Shown here one piece after another: positions 45,499-57,871 of a DNA stretch of 64,000 bases (the stretch's first letter is position 1; the number at the start of each line of letters is the position of its first letter). The stretch is from contig MU867082.1 in assembly GCA_033725935.1 (NCBI GenBank), positions 6,465-70,464 on the forward strand, in the 5' to 3' direction. This DNA comes from Cladorrhinum sp. PSN259 (Eukaryota; Ascomycota; Sordariomycetes; Sordariales; Podosporaceae). A program made the position numbers and the translations under genes. The notes below the pieces were generated by a model. It did not search any database, was not told the origin of the DNA, and saw nothing but the letters and a program-made list of their open reading frames with translations.

Positions 45499-46581
45499 AT
45501 GATTCACACGCTTGCCCTCAAAATGGCCGAAAACGTAGCAAAGCGTCTCAAGACCGACGTCCTCTTGATCGGCACCCATAATGGCCACTTCCACGCCGAC
45601 GAGGCCCTCGCCGTCCACATGCTGCGCAAGTACATCCCCACCTACTCTGCCGCCAGACTTGTCCGCACCCGCGACCCCAAGCTCCTGGATGAGTGCGATA
45701 TCGTCGTCGACGTCGGCGGCGAATACGATGCCGCCAAGAACCGCTACGATCACCACCAGCGGACCTTCACCACCACCTTCCCCAACCGCGAGACCAAGCT
45801 GAGCTCCGCCGGCCTCGTCTACATGCACTTTGGCAAGCAAATCATCGCCCGGCGCCTCGCCCAGCCCGAGGACGGCGAGCAAGTCGGTCTCGTCTGGCGC
45901 AAGATCTACGAGTCGTTCATTGAGGCTCTCGATGCCCACGACAACGGCATCTCCGCCTACGACGCCGCCGGCCTCGAAGCCGCCGGTCTCAAGAAGAAGT
46001 TCTCCGACGGAGGCTTCACCCTCGGGGCCATGGTCGGCCGTCTCAACCCCAACTGGAACGACGTCCGCCCGTCGGACCCCGTCGAGGCTCAGGCCTTCGA
46101 GGACAAGCGCTTCGAGCAGGCCAGCCAGCGCATCGGCGAGGAATTCGACCGCGACCTCGACTACTTCACCTCCGCCTGGCTCCCCGCCCGCGAGGTGGTC
46201 GCCGAGGCTTTCAACACCCGCAAGGAGTTTGATTCCGAAGGCCGCATCATTGTCTTCAAGAACCAGTCCGCCCCCTGGAAGGACCACCTCTACACTCTGG
46301 AGGAGCTCGAGGGTGAGGGAGCCACCAAGCCCATCTACGTTCTTTACCCCGAGAAGCCGGGCCCCGACTCCAAGTGGCGCGTGCAGTGCGTGCCCATCTC
46401 CAAGGACTCGTTCACGAGCCGCAAGCCGCTTCCCGAGACCTGGAGAGGATTCCGGGATGAGGAGCTCGATGGCATTTCTGGAATCCCCGGCGGCGTCTTT
46501 GTGCACGCTTCGGGTTTCATTGGCGGCAACAAAACCTTTGAGGGTGCGCTCGCCATGGCAAAGAAGGCTCTTGAGATATGA
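45499..46581 (+). CDS. MYG1: MYG1 family protein (predicted metal-dependent exonuclease)
   Basis: Single-exon protein of 360 residues, or 352 if the second ATG at 45523 (MAENVAKRL) is used. MYG1/GAMM1 proteins have a DHH-phosphoesterase-like fold; the human protein is reported as a 3'-5' RNA exonuclease of nucleus and mitochondria. Metal-site motifs are visible: THNGHFHADEALA near residue 35, DIVVDVGGEYD and DHHQRTF. The C-terminal part has WRVQCVPISKDSFTSRKPLP, GLR-like WRGFRDEELD and a final VHASGFIGG. Length and motif order are normal. The first eight residues (MIHTLALK) could extend a weak targeting signal, so two start sites might give two locations; this is inference. Codon use is strongly C-ending, which also creates a long empty frame on the opposite strand. 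Confidence 0.95.
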   Translation: MIHTLALKMAENVAKRLKTDVLLIGTHNGHFHADEALAVHMLRKYIPTYSAARLVRTRDPKLLDECDIVVDVGGEYDAAKNRYDHHQRTFTTTFPNRETKLSSAGLVYMHFGKQIIARRLAQPEDGEQVGLVWRKIYESFIEALDAHDNGISAYDAAGLEAAGLKKKFSDGGFTLGAMVGRLNPNWNDVRPSDPVEAQAFEDKRFEQASQRIGEEFDRDLDYFTSAWLPAREVVAEAFNTRKEFDSEGRIIVFKNQSAPWKDHLYTLEELEGEGATKPIYVLYPEKPGPDSKWRVQCVPISKDSFTSRKPLPETWRGFRDEELDGISGIPGGVFVHASGFIGGNKTFEGALAMAKKALEI

Positions 46582-47734
46582 GCGGAGCTATCTTTGAAAG
46601 AAACCATTACACGGCTTGTGCCGCCTCAATCACCGAAGCAAAATGCATCAATTGAGCATAGCTACAAATTGATGCCCAAGCGGGGCTCCCAAGTGTGGTG
46701 GTGGATAGACGGGTGAGCGTAGCCCCGAGCAACTGCCCGAAAAAGTGCGGCAGTGGGATCTGCCGACCGGCAGATCAAATGCTACATGAGGAGCAACAAA
46801 AAAGAGTGTTGCTGTATTATCAGAGACCTTATGGACTCTTTAAAGACCACAAGCTGGTCTCGTCTGATCTATCTAGCAGAGCACACCTTCGCTCTTTGGC
46901 TCCAAGGCCCAACCGATCACGGCATAAGCAAAGACGCAAGTCAACTGGCTATACCTTCAGGAGTAAATATCTGTACAAATTATCTGTACAAATGAATTTG
47001 TGCAATAAAAAGTAGAATTCAATTACTACTCCCTACAAGATGGGCACAAGAAAACCCCCTACATGTAGTACAGATAAACAACAAAATAGAAAGGAAAACC
47101 TCAATCTGAGGAAATATTCTCTTCGCTTGATTTCCGTCATTCGCTCTTGATGTGATCTGTTATTTCATAACACTCTAGGTGCCGCAAAGACATGCACTAA
47201 CCAGCCGATGCGTTCGGTCCTCTTTTCGTATGTCGCTCTCCCTCAGTCTCTCTTCTCCTCTGTCGCGGGACTTGGTATGCTGAGGGAAAAGGTCAAATGA
47301 AAGAAAGAAAGACGGACGCGGGCTTGTTGCTGAGCGAAGAGGGGAAAACTCCAAAGCCCTCCCTGGGCGTTATCAAAACATGTCCTTAACCATTCATGAA
47401 GTTGGAAATCAACAGTTCCAGCCCGACCAGTTTCTCATCTGTACTCTCTCTCTCTTTTCGTTCTGTCGTCGTCGTCGTCATCATCATCATTGGGAAATGA
47501 AAACAACCAGCCCAACGAAACGCCGCAAAACAGTCTTCGTAGCCTCGTTAATGAAATCTCGGGAGATGGCGTAAAATGTCCTGTCAGTCTTGGACAAGAA
47601 CCACTCCGGTACATGTTTCTTCTGTTCGGTTCGGGTAGAATGTGCAGCAGGCCTCCGGTAGTAAGCGGCATACAAGAAAAATCAACAATCTAGCAGTTTG
47701 CCTAGCTCATCGTACTGTTTCGTGTACGCGCCGC
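46582..47734. other. Convergent 3' spacer
   Basis: Between the stops of MYG1 (+) and Igo1 (-). Holds an exact 13-bp tandem duplication, TATCTGTACAAAT, at 46968-46980 and 46981-46993. Otherwise A/T-rich 3' UTR-like sequence; no gene seen. Confidence 0.6.
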
Positions 47735-48315
47735 CTACCGACGGATGGGAAGACCATCAGAGCCAACAGCAGGGCTCTGAGAATCAGCCTCTTGTTTGTC
47801 CTCCTCTCCGAGGGGAGCACCACCGCCCTCGACATCCTCAGCGCTCGTCTCGCGGTTCAGAAAACTGCTCTCCTTGACGGGACTACCAGCCTGCAGGGTG
47901 CTAGCATGGTGCTGGTGGTGATGGTGGGGGTGCAGCAAGCTTCCGATGCCGTTGGGTCCGCTGACGGGGCTCGAGAGGTGGGGGATGTTCTCGGGGGAAG
48001 GGTGCTCACTGCCGACGGCGCCCGTGTCGACGCTGTTGCCCTTGCCGGCCTTGCTCATGGCGTAGTCTCCAGAGTCAAAGTACTTGCGCTCCTTGAGGTG
48101 CTTGGCGAAGTGCTCGGAGCGGTTGGGCAGCTTGCCGTAGAGCCGGAAGAGGCGTTGTTCCTCCGGGGAGAGAGACTGCGGAGAGGGAGTAAGAACCGTT
48201 TGTTAGACCGACTGATGGATTTGCGAAATGCAAGCGCCTGAAACTCCATAAATGAGAGGGTCCAGTTATTTTTACTTACCTTGACGTCAACCTTCTTGGC
48301 CTGGTGAGGGTTCAT
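47735..48315 (-). CDS. igo1: Igo1/endosulfine-family PP2A inhibitor
   Basis: Small regulatory protein of 158 residues from exons 48315-48280 and 48175-47735; the intron starts GTAAGT and ends CGCAG. The conserved ENSA/ARPP19 core is SLSPEEQRLFRLYGKLP... and ends in the invariant FDSGDY motif. Ser47 in this motif is the site that Rim15/Greatwall kinases phosphorylate in family members, turning the protein into an inhibitor of PP2A-B55, which controls quiescence entry and mRNA stability in yeast. The first exon encodes only 12 residues (MNPHQAKKVDVK). The C-terminal two thirds are low-complexity and include a His-rich patch (LHPHHHHQHH). Length is typical of fungal members. Confidence 0.94.
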
Positions 48316-49505
48316 GGTTGCGGCCTTCGTTTCGCGAAATGGCGAGGATTAACAGGCAATGAAAGACAATTTCGAGTCGTTAAAAGGGAACGCCTCGTCG
48401 TCGGAAAGTATGTGGAAGGTGAGAGGAGGTATTGGTTGGGGTCGTCTGGTTGGTTGGTTGGTTGGTTGCGAAATGGGGAAATGAATGATCGATCGAAGAA
48501 GAGGGTGCTTTCGACTTCTTGCGTCAAGAAGAGAGGGGCAGAGCTTCGAGCTGCTTCTTGACGGACGGGAGACGGCAGGAGGTGGGATGTCACTTCGTCG
48601 GCTTTGGGTTCGCTGAGTGGTCCAGTGGAGGGGGTGGACGCTTGGGAGGGGAATGCAGTGGTCACAGCGTCTTTGGATCGCTGCTGCAGGCTACTGCTGG
48701 TGTGGTGGCCGGGTTGTTATGTAAGATGGTTGTCTCGCACTAACGAGCTAAGGTAGCCAGATGGTCTGGTTGGTGACGCAAGACCGGTCAGCGGGTTTGT
48801 TTCTGGTGATTTGTCAAAAGTTTAAAATTCAGGAAACCTCAAACAGCTCAGGAAGACGCAGATTATTTATTTTACTGATAACTGTTGACTGTTGCTCCAT
48901 ACTTGTTTTGCTAGACAACCAGAATCATGCGGGTTGTTGGGCAGATCCCTGCTATTATTCGGCCGGTGTTACTGCAGTACTTGGAATTGGGGGGGGGGGT
49001 TCGGTGCTGCGAATGGGCTGTTGAGCCGGTGCGAAGCCCGCCACGGCACCAATGCCATCGTCCCGTTTTAATAAAGATTCATAAACCAACATGCATCAAT
49101 TCTCGAACCATATTTCACACCACACCATCAGTAATCATCATGTGAAGGAGAAAGATAACGCTTCCAGGGGTGATCAACATTCAATCTTTGATGAAAAAGA
49201 ACATCAAAGTACATTGCTGTTTGAACGGTGCTTCTCTCCAATCATCGCCTCTTCAGAAGCTTCATTAAGTACACGCAGCAGCTTTTCGAGATATACCATG
49301 CATTGCATGTCATTATTTCATACCTGGAGTAGGAGAAAGCATGATCGAAACCATTAGATAAAGCGACCGACATGTACAACTCCAAGACACTAAAATCACA
49401 AAAATACCACCATCACCGCAGTCATTTCTCAATTGACTTGATTTCCCATCATAAAGAAAACTAGAGAAACCCGCCTCATCCATCTCCATCTCCATCCCCA
49501 TCGCA
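48316..49505. other. Igo1 promoter and glutaminase 3' region
   Basis: About 1.2 kb with a (TGGT)n tract at about 48446-48469, about 130 bases upstream of the Igo1 start, and a G run near 48987-48997. No gene supported. Confidence 0.55.
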
Positions 49506-51956
49506 TCACTTAGGCAGAGCCAACAAGCCGTAAAAACCACCCACCACAGGCCTAGCCATGAACGTCGGCCCATCAGCAGGATGATCACCGGTAACAGCAT
49601 CAAAAATATCCGTCATCGGCCTTGTAGACTTGGTGTTGCCAATCCAATAAGCAAGCTTATCAATAAACATCTTTTGGGTCTCAGGACCGGCCACCGCCGC
49701 GGCGAACATTTGCCAGTCTGATTTTGCCCAGGTACTACATATCAACACGTTAGCCCAACCCCCAACGAAGGATTTTGACATCAGAGCAAATATTTACTTA
49801 CTGCCTAGTGTCCAAAGGAATACCAAACTCCTTTACCTCGCTCAAATAGAACTGACTCTGCATATCATATATCGACTGATCAATAAAGTCAAGTCCCAAA
49901 AGCTTGTCGGCGTAAATGTTGTAGAGAAGGCCGTGACTATTGGTATCTCCGTAACTCAACATCGTGTGAGGGACTGCGCTCTCATTATGTATGCCTAGAG
50001 TCTTCCACGTCTGCAAGTAGCTGTGAGCAATATCAGAGTATTTATCCGAGTTTTTCGTCAGTAATGCGATCTGCGACATGGCCTTCAGGCCGATGATGCC
50101 CTTGATTGCTAGGTTTGTTTGGTTTCTGTTGTCACAACAGTCAGTATGAGTCTTATGCAGCCAAGGGTAAAATATATATAGTATGCGTACGCCAGAGTCC
50201 CTGCAAAATCATCCGTGCTGAGCTGGTTGGACGGAATCAAAGAGTCATTAACTAGAAACTGCGCCCACTGCGATAGCTTAGGATAGTGCTGAGACAGATA
50301 AGAAACATCCCCGGTGCGCTGCGCGTATGCCAACGACATAATGATCATATTACCGCATTCTTCGAGTGGCATCGCTTCATCGTCACCGGCGGGATATCCT
50401 TTTGCCACGGGGAAGGTACCCAGATCGTGCTCGGCGAACGCATTGGGGTAGGCGCCGCTCTCCTGATTCTCAAAGAGAGGGTCGAGCAGGTATCGACTGA
50501 GGGTGGCATTTAGGTAGATCAGTATGGGGAAGGCGGGGAAGATTACGTCTACAGTTTGGATGTCGCTGTTTGAGCTGATTTCTTTGAGGAAGATGTATGG
50601 TTTGGCGTCTGTGCCGGCGTATTGCAGGGCGCCGAAGGTTTGGCGCAGAGCGAGCGTGGTGATTGTTGAGTAGTTTGCCCCTGCAATGTTTACCGAGTCA
50701 TCGTGTATTCGCTTGTCTAGGTCGTCAGAAACATTGCTGGCGTGGTCGTAGTCGTTGTAGAAGGAGGTGACGGCCTCGGTGTCATTGGCGTAATACGACG
50801 TCCACAGGCCTGGCAAACCTTCCATCTTGCCACTTGCTCCGGCAAAGTTGATGACTCTGTCTTGGGTGATACCGAGAGTGAAGAGCCGTTCAACCTCATT
50901 CGAGCCCGACACATCGCCTAGGTCATGTGCGAAAGCAAACACGGGCCTGTTACAATAAGTAAGAACCAGCTTTGTCTGTCGTCAGGGTTACACAATGTGT
51001 GGTAAGACTTGCCAGTTATCATTCACTGGGCGGTAGTTTGTCTCTACGGTGTTGTCAAGCCTCTGGTTGTTCTCAAAGTTTTTGCGTACTGTTGTGTCAC
51101 TGCCAATTTGGTAGCTCAGCTGTAAACACAAAGGATTAGTCTTACGAGTTCTACGCTGAGCCTGCGCAAGGACAAGAGCAAGTTGAACTTACACCTTCAG
51201 TTGTACGAGTAGCAAGGTACCACTGGCCCCATGCCGCGATCTCTCGAGCCTCAGCAAACTCGATTTGGTTTTGGCGGAAGAAGTGGAGATAGGTGATGTC
51301 TTTAGAGTCTCCGATATCCCACTGGATTATCTGGCTCTGATCACCACTTGCGAATTCTGATGAGACAACATAATCAGCAAATGAGCTAAAACTCTAAGAT
51401 GGAATGAAATGAGGCAGCTGACCTGCGGTTACGTCCATGTAGACCTGGACATTGTGAGTGGCACCGTCCGAGGACCTGGCTTTGACAGAGATGTACGAGA
51501 ACTGCAATGACTGCCGGTCGAGGTCATCAGGGTAAACCGGCGAAAGGAAGGTGACGGTCAAGGTGACGTGTCCGTTAACGTCAAAGGTGAATATGCTCCG
51601 AGTTGAAGTATATTCCAGGGATATCTGTTTGACAGCTGGCGGACCGATGGCTGCTCCCATCCAGTTGTAGACCTCTCCATCAACAGACACGAAGCCTTGC
51701 CAGCCTACAATATTGCCCCTATCCAGAGTTAGAATATCTGCGTATATCATCACGGTCAAGCGTATACCTACGTCCAGTGCCGGGGCCAGGTGCCAGGAAG
51801 TATGCATCCTGTCTCTCCCTGCAGCCAAGCGTTCAGATATGGTGATCTTACCGCCAGTGGGACTGCTGGAGGTCTCGTGGGAATGAAGGTCGAAGCCTCA
51901 GTTGCGAGTTTGGAACCCATAACCGCCAGAGCGGTCAATATCTTGATTAACCACAT
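49506..51956 (-). CDS. gtaA: Secreted glutaminase (GtaA family)
   Basis: Predicted extracellular or cell-wall L-glutaminase of 686 residues. Seven exons: 51956-51772, 51718-51423, 51356-51193, 51119-51013, 50946-50191, 50125-49802 and 49734-49506; the frame closes at all six joins. The fourth intron starts with GC instead of GT (GCAAGT), the only model that yields NDNWPVFAFAHDLG. The N-terminus is a signal peptide (MWLIKILTALAVMGSKLA). Family blocks include RSPYLNAWLQ, GFVSVDGEVYNWMG, VFAFAHDLGDV, GLPGLWTSYYANDTEAV, FPAFPILIYLN, LGTFPVAKGYPAGDDEAMPLEE-type, NMIIMSLAYAQRTGD and TWAKSDWQMF. The protein stops soon after GGFYGLLALPK, normal for the family. Several NxS/T sites suggest glycosylation. 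The activity is assigned by family; the catalytic residues are not obvious to me. Confidence 0.93.
50947..51012 (-). other. GC-AG intron in the glutaminase gene
   Basis: Donor GCAAGT at 51012, acceptor AACAG ending at 50947, length 66 nt. No GT donor nearby restores the reading frame, while this one rebuilds the Trp codon of NDNWPVF exactly. GCAAGT is the usual form of the rare GC donor class. Confidence 0.85.
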
Positions 51957-54414
51957 TGCTAGAACGATGAAGCCACAGTTCGATGTAGAAGAGTGTATGA
52001 AGAAGCAAGAGAAGAGAGGGGACTTGACCGAGTCAAGTATTAGGACTCTAGCTCCGGGGCTCCGGTCCTCGGGACCTACCAGGCAGTGACAACAAGAAGG
52101 GATGGTCCGGAGGAGGGGGCAGATGACCTGGAATTGGTACCCCAGGACCGGTGACAACCTGGAAGTCACGATGGCTCAAAGTGGTGGAGTGAGGAATAAA
52201 GGAACAGCAACAGCAGCAGCAGCATCCACGTCATAGGAGTCAGAGTTTAATATAGCATCGCCGTTGAGAAAAGATGTACCTTGATACCTAGAAGTAGCCA
52301 TCATACGAAGAGGAGCTACTGCAAGCCCGGACTCTTGGAGACCCTGGTAATACGGCCCTGCTTGCTTCATTACTTGCATTCCATGCGTAAAGTCTAGATG
52401 CCTCTTCAGGAACAGGTGGGACAAGGGATGGAGAGCATTGGATGGCTGCATGCCAAGGGGAGATGGTCGACGGAGAGCATCGAGTTTTGAGAATTCCCAG
52501 AGGCCCAGAGTTATCAAGAATGGTCTGAACGTGGCGGCACTACTGCAAAGAACTCTCCTTTCCCACACAAGCACCAACTCTATTTTGGCGGCTCGTTGCA
52601 CTGACCATCCTCCCTCGGATGAAGCAGAAAGTGTCTGCTGCAGGAATGAAGCGGCATGTGAACGCAAAGATGCGAACTGTATTTCACTGAGTGGGCGAGC
52701 TGCTTGCCACGGCAGCATTTCCATCTGACGGGCGGTATTGATACGTGTTTGCGTGCTCCCATAACGCAAATCGAAAATTGCTGGGAATCCAAGTTGAACT
52801 TTGGCTAACCAAAGACTGACTGCCAAGTGAGGTTGGAGTTCGAAGCAGTGGCCCGGGAGGTTACGGGAAGCATCGGCAGGGCAGGCGGCTGCAGGGGCTC
52901 ACAGAGACAAGATTCTGGGGTAAAACAGCGCTATACTGTAGTGGGAAGGTCCGCGTCGATCACTACGCAGAGGCGTCATCTGGGCACCCCGCCGTCCATA
53001 ACTCCAACTCCAGTACTCCCAACCTCCATTCATGGTTGGGAATGACATATAACTTGACCAAAACCACAAGACCTTCCATCTCATTCCGATACCACCCTCG
53101 CTGAGATGCTCTGGCCTTCCTGCAGAAGTGAAGAAGTAACGTTGTTCTCGACATATCGAGGCGTCTGCCAAGACGGCATCTTCCAGATCGGGGTATTGGT
53201 ATTAACTGCCGGCTGAGGCGTCAACGAGTACCAGGAATGCACTCCTTAGATCACCACACATGCAGTCATCCCAACTACAGCATCTCCTCCGCATGAACCT
53301 GTATGACGGTCTCCGCAGTTGTGGTATCTCCGACCCGGCCCCTTCTTCACCGACCCCATCGTTAGCATACTTGTTGGTATTCCACATACTATATGCGGAA
53401 CGACGTTGCCCAAGGAATATAACAAGGTGGTCACGCGCGAGTACTACTACCACTGCACTCTGTACCACCAAGATACAGAAATCGGCAGAGGACCCCGTGG
53501 AATAGCTAGCAGCAAGAGCGGTAGCCGATATGCATCACGACGTTCCACATTGACAAAACGCCACCAAGCACGGCCAGGGTTAACGGATTCTTCATTTTTC
53601 TTTACTCTTGCTCACGATCGGTCAGTTATAAGGTACGCGCGGTGAACTGGTGGTACTAATCAGGAAGCCAGCATCGCCTCTGCAGGCTGAGCTTGGTCCT
53701 CGGTGGGTGGACAAGGAGCCAGCAGCTGAATGAATGTCCGAGATTCTCAACAAAAGCTCTGATGTCGTGGCGAGCCTACTACTACCACTACAGCATACCG
53801 TGACACTGTCAACACACGTGGTTTCTCGTCCACCCAATCAACAATATCTTTCATGGCTCTCGGATTAGCATATGATTTATGTGACACCAAGACGAGGTTC
53901 GTAGAAAAGGCTCGGAGTCCGGTTTCGCCCGTTGAAAAATGGAGGTCTGTTGAGGCGTTACAGGCAGGTTCCCATTGTGGGCTGTTCGGGTAGTATCAGG
54001 CCGGCCTGCTGGAAGATGTACAGGGAGTCTCGGGAGGGCGCGGCTCTCGTATGTGTCGAATCTTGTACACGACACAATATCTTCGCCCCCAAGGAGTAAA
54101 ACATGACACTTGGGCCTGTTCGTAGTGGATCGAATCAGCACAGCGAGCCGCATGTGTCCCGTAGCAGTCTATGTAGAATCAACATAGACTATAGAAAGAG
54201 ACGGAGTAACCTCATGGCTCGCTATCTGTTATGCGATGGACTGCCTTTGCGGCAGCATCGTCCCCACTAGCTGATGGTTTGCTGCTGGATAGGTTTGTTA
54301 GCAAACGCTCAAGATTATCGCTGGTTTACGGTGGCAGTAACCAACCCATCCACGTCTCAGCCTCTATCCACCAAATCGTGTATGAGCAGGTTTGTTTTAG
54401 CTTGTCGATTATCG
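51957..54414. other. 2.5-kb stretch without a supported gene
   Basis: Glutaminase promoter on the left and lipase 3' region on the right. Open frames of 60-216 codons on both strands overlap each other. The longest (52176-52826, minus) and a pair near 53200-53650 show no recognisable domain. A degraded or fast-evolving gene is possible but not supported. Confidence 0.45.
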
Positions 54415-55541
54415 TCACAGCCCTTCCTTTGCAAGCATATCTGCAAGAGCGAGGTAAAAGGCGATGGCGTTGAAACTGTATAGTTCCGTTAGCAGTAGCA
54501 TCGTGACGGATCGAGGAGCGATTCCAACATACGAAGGTGGACTTCCCATCCACTTTTGCACAGTGAAGCGAAGTCTATTGCTCCAATTGATGAGATCAAG
54601 GTGGTTGACACCGACAAGCGTGCCCTTGTAAGTACCCCATTGACTGCTCTGGACGCTGACAAGGCCATCATTGGGTCCTTCCTGCCCCTCAATAACACGA
54701 TGGGATAGCCGGAAGGGGCTTAAGAATGGTGGTTTGCCCTTGACCATGGCTCCGTATGAGAAGTACTGGACCGTTGGATTGTCCGGCGTCTTTGGGTTGA
54801 ACTCGTCATTCATATATTGCTTGGTCAGCTGCGAGAATGCGCTGGGTTCCCATCCAGTGGTGGTCTCCCACAAACTGTACACACGAGGTAGGAGATTGGG
54901 CCCAATCTCACTAATGAGATAATCCGCAAATGTGCTCCCGTGATGAGGAGTCCCAACCGTGACCAAGGACTTGACATCGACTCCCTTTGGGTGGAGCTGC
55001 GAGATCATGTACCTGGCATCCAGGCCACCCATCGAGTGTGCAATGACATTGACGCTTTTGCCTTGAGCTTGAGCTTCAATCTCTTCGGCCAACTTGGCTG
55101 CCCGCTTCTCAATGGAGCTACTTGGGGGTACCGATGCCGTGATTACCTCAACACCCTGGGAAGTCAGGGCTTCCTTGATACCCCGCCAGTACTGTATACT
55201 TGGGAGGTAGGAACCTGCCAGCTTCAACTCGGCGAATCCCAAGAGGCCATGGGCCAAGACAACTGGATGTTTAGGCGCGTCTATGGCGTCCATCTGTCAG
55301 CACTGCCGTATTCTGAGGATCAAATACTGTGTCAATACATACCATAGATATCTCTGAGGGTAGCATACTCGTTTGCGATTGCTTTTCCCAAGTTACTAAG
55401 ACGCGCGTCTGTTGGTGGTGGTGTAGTGTCCGAGACCTCGCGTCTCAAGCATGCAGCTGCAGAGAAGCGCCGTGCACAGGCAGTTGCTGCCAGAGGAAGA
55501 AGGGACGAGGACGTAACCCTGTAAGCCACCAGAGCAGACAT
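54415..55541 (-). CDS. Alpha/beta-hydrolase lipase (TGL2-like, probably mitochondrial)
   Basis: Predicted triacylglycerol or ester lipase of 335 residues. Exons: 55541-55343, 55280-54533 and 54475-54415. The first join gives RDIYDAPKHPVVLAHGLLGF, so an ATG at 55293 lies inside the intron and is not the start. The second intron (54532-54476, 57 nt, GTATGT donor, GCTAAC branch point) is a multiple of three and open, so retention would add 19 residues. Oxyanion-hole HG is at about 77-78 (AHGLLG); the nucleophile is Ser149 in IAHSMGG. Likely catalytic Asp and His are in GPNDGLVS and VGVNHLDL. The first 35 residues are Arg/Ala/Ser-rich with no acidic residues, like a mitochondrial presequence, which fits yeast Tgl2. 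The substrate is inferred from the family. Confidence 0.9.
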
Positions 55542-56565
55542 GACCTTCGAACCAGTAAAAAAAAAAACAGTGAAGGAAAGCCCACGAATCTGTACGAAGA
55601 AAAATACGGCAATGCTAGGTTAAGCGAAATTACCAGTAAGAAAGAAACCACCAACTCCCAAGCCGAATAACATGTTTTAAAATGTTCTAGTTCAAACAAT
55701 TGGAGAAGTTGTAAACTTGAAAGATGGGACGTTTCAAGTTTCCTCAACGTCATCGGCGGCGTCTGTCGCTTATCGTGGCCAATGGCAAAGGAAATGGGTT
55801 GATTGAGGGACTGTGTGAATCCTAACATCAGCACACTGTGTCTACCACAGCATACCATCACCCCTTCCGTTTGAGGACCTTCTCTGTTCATATTTTTCAG
55901 TCTTGGGTAAGACACCCGTCGGAACTCTAATTTTCAGGTTCCATACCCACTGGCCAGAAATGTTTCAACTTTGAACTGGCCGAGAAGCCGGGTCAGCTCC
56001 GCGGTCGTTGGTTGGCAATTTGATGCTCTGTGATCGATCACTTTATCCTAGTAACCCATCCAACAACCTTTTAACAAGGCTGCTATCACCGCCAACACAG
56101 TGGGTGTTTATCTTGGTGGCATCCATCACGAAACTCGGATCAACATCATTCACTTTCATAGCACTTCTTCTCAGTCGGGTGCTCGAGAGGAGGCCGAGGA
56201 CCAACATGTATTTCGCACTTTGCCAGACGCCGGCCTTTCCCTTAAAACGTGCCATGGAATGGTTGACCAAATCTTCCGGAGGGTAGGTGAACAAGAAATA
56301 CACTGTCTTGTATGCATCAACTCGACTGGCAAAATGCAGGTTGCTGCCCAGAACCAACAACATCGCGAGATAGCCGCCGAGAGCAACTTGTACCAGTCTG
56401 CTGGGTCGACACCTTTCCCGACACTCTGATGGCCCCCATCATGCAGCCCAGCACACCGCAACTGCCGGATCTCTACCGACTTGGCCCGGAGTTTGTAGAT
56501 ATTTTTTGCCCAGCCCGCTTCTTCAGTGATTCATCGAGTTCCTCAACTCTCTCAACAACTAGACA
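55542..56565. promoter_or_regulatory. Divergent 1.0-kb promoter region (lipase / RTA1-like)
   Basis: Lies between the start codons of the lipase (-) and the RTA1-like gene (+), so it should carry both promoters. Short open frames only, none with a domain. No specific control motif identified. Confidence 0.5.
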
Positions 56566-57871
56566 ATGGAGTCTTCATATCGAGTTGCGCCAGCCGGCAG
56601 TGCTGTCTTACTTGCTGCCTTTGTCGCGTTAATACCTATCAACATCTTCAACGGCATTCGTTACAAGACGCCAGCATATGCTCTTGTTCTCACAGTTGCG
56701 CTTATATTGGAAGCCATCAGCCACATAGGAAGGATATTCATGAGCACTGACTCGGCGACCAAGTCTCATGCCATTTTGTATCTGATCGGAACGCACTGGG
56801 GACCAATACTCATCGGATCAGCTATCTATATGATCCTCCCACACGTCACAGTCATCTACGGTCAACAATTTCGGCTTGTTTCCAAGGGAATCTATCTCAA
56901 TATCGCTTTCGTGCTGCTAGACCTCTTTGCTCTTGTTTTTCAATTCGTCGGTATCGTCGTTGTCGTTAACGCTTCTACATCCTCCGAGGTAAGCATCTCA
57001 TCTACCGCCCCTATTCTTGAGAAACTCTTGTTGACGCTCCAATAGACTAAACAAGCCCTCACCATCCTCCTCGCCGGCTTATCGATCCACGCAGCCACGC
57101 TCCTTATCTTCCTTAGTCTATACCGATACTTTCACTTCAGATTGTCTCATCGCGAATACATCCTTGACGCCCGATTGTCCCATGTGTACTTGTCTCGGAG
57201 ATTCAAGTACTATTTGATCGGTATGGCCCATTCCATGCCCTTCCCCTGAGCACACTTAAACTCATTCTGTCACAGGTGCTCAAATTGCAAGCATTCTCCT
57301 ACTCCCGCGAGCCATCATCCGTATTACAGCGACCTCCGGTACCCTTTCAATTCACTTCTCCGTTCCCGAAATAGCAACCTTCCTTGTGGATGACTGCTTC
57401 ACTCTTCTGGCACTCCTCATCCTATCTATCCTTCCGGTCGGCAGGGCTTTCTCTAGCTCATGGGCCGAGACTTCCCCAGTACAATCCCCCGATGCTCTCT
57501 CAGACCTCCCATTACGGCGACACCTCCACCGACACCGTGATAGCGCCAAAAATCATCAAATTCACAAGCGGCATATATCTTATCCGTGCCCATCCAATAC
57601 TACTGGGACCGCAGTGAGTCCCCCGTTTACTCCCGGGTGGGGAGTGAACACTGCGCCGACAGAACTCCCTGCACACTCATGGGAGAGTCCACTCACCTCT
57701 CCTCGACATAATCCAGTGTATCAACGTGGTATCGCGCCGTACGAGGTGCCATATGATCAGGAGGCGAGAATGATGGTTGTGCCTTTTATAGGCCAGGCAT
57801 CTCCTAAGGGGAGGGAGGCAGGGGGTAGGAAGAATATGGCGGGGAGGGATCATTTGTGGGAGTTAGCTTAA
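56566..57871 (+). CDS. RTA1-like membrane protein
   Basis: Seven-helix membrane protein of 397 residues of the fungal RTA1/RTM1/Rsb1 family, whose members are linked to lipid (sphingoid base) export and resistance to 7-aminocholesterol or molasses. Exons: 56566-56988, 57046-57220 and 57276-57871, with canonical introns (GTAAGC...AATAG and GTATGG...CACAG). Visible hydrophobic segments: about 9-28, 35-55, 70-90 (family block YLIGTHWGPILIGSAIYMIL), 105-135, 140-165, 190-210 and 225-245. A cytosolic tail of about 140 residues follows, rich in His, Ser and Pro. Family motifs include EAISHIGRIF in helix 2 and the conserved LLLPRAIIRI segment. The true substrate cannot be told from sequence. Confidence 0.92.

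Noticed and set aside
45316..46506. 396-codon open frame antisense to MYG1
   Set aside because: Produced by strong C-ending codon use in MYG1; its Gly/Leu/Val/Glu-rich translation mirrors the sense codons and shows no domain.
53202..53645. Overlapping open frames between the glutaminase and lipase genes, with a partly protein-like translation
   Set aside because: No domain, no splice-compatible extension, and competing frames on both strands; left as unassigned.
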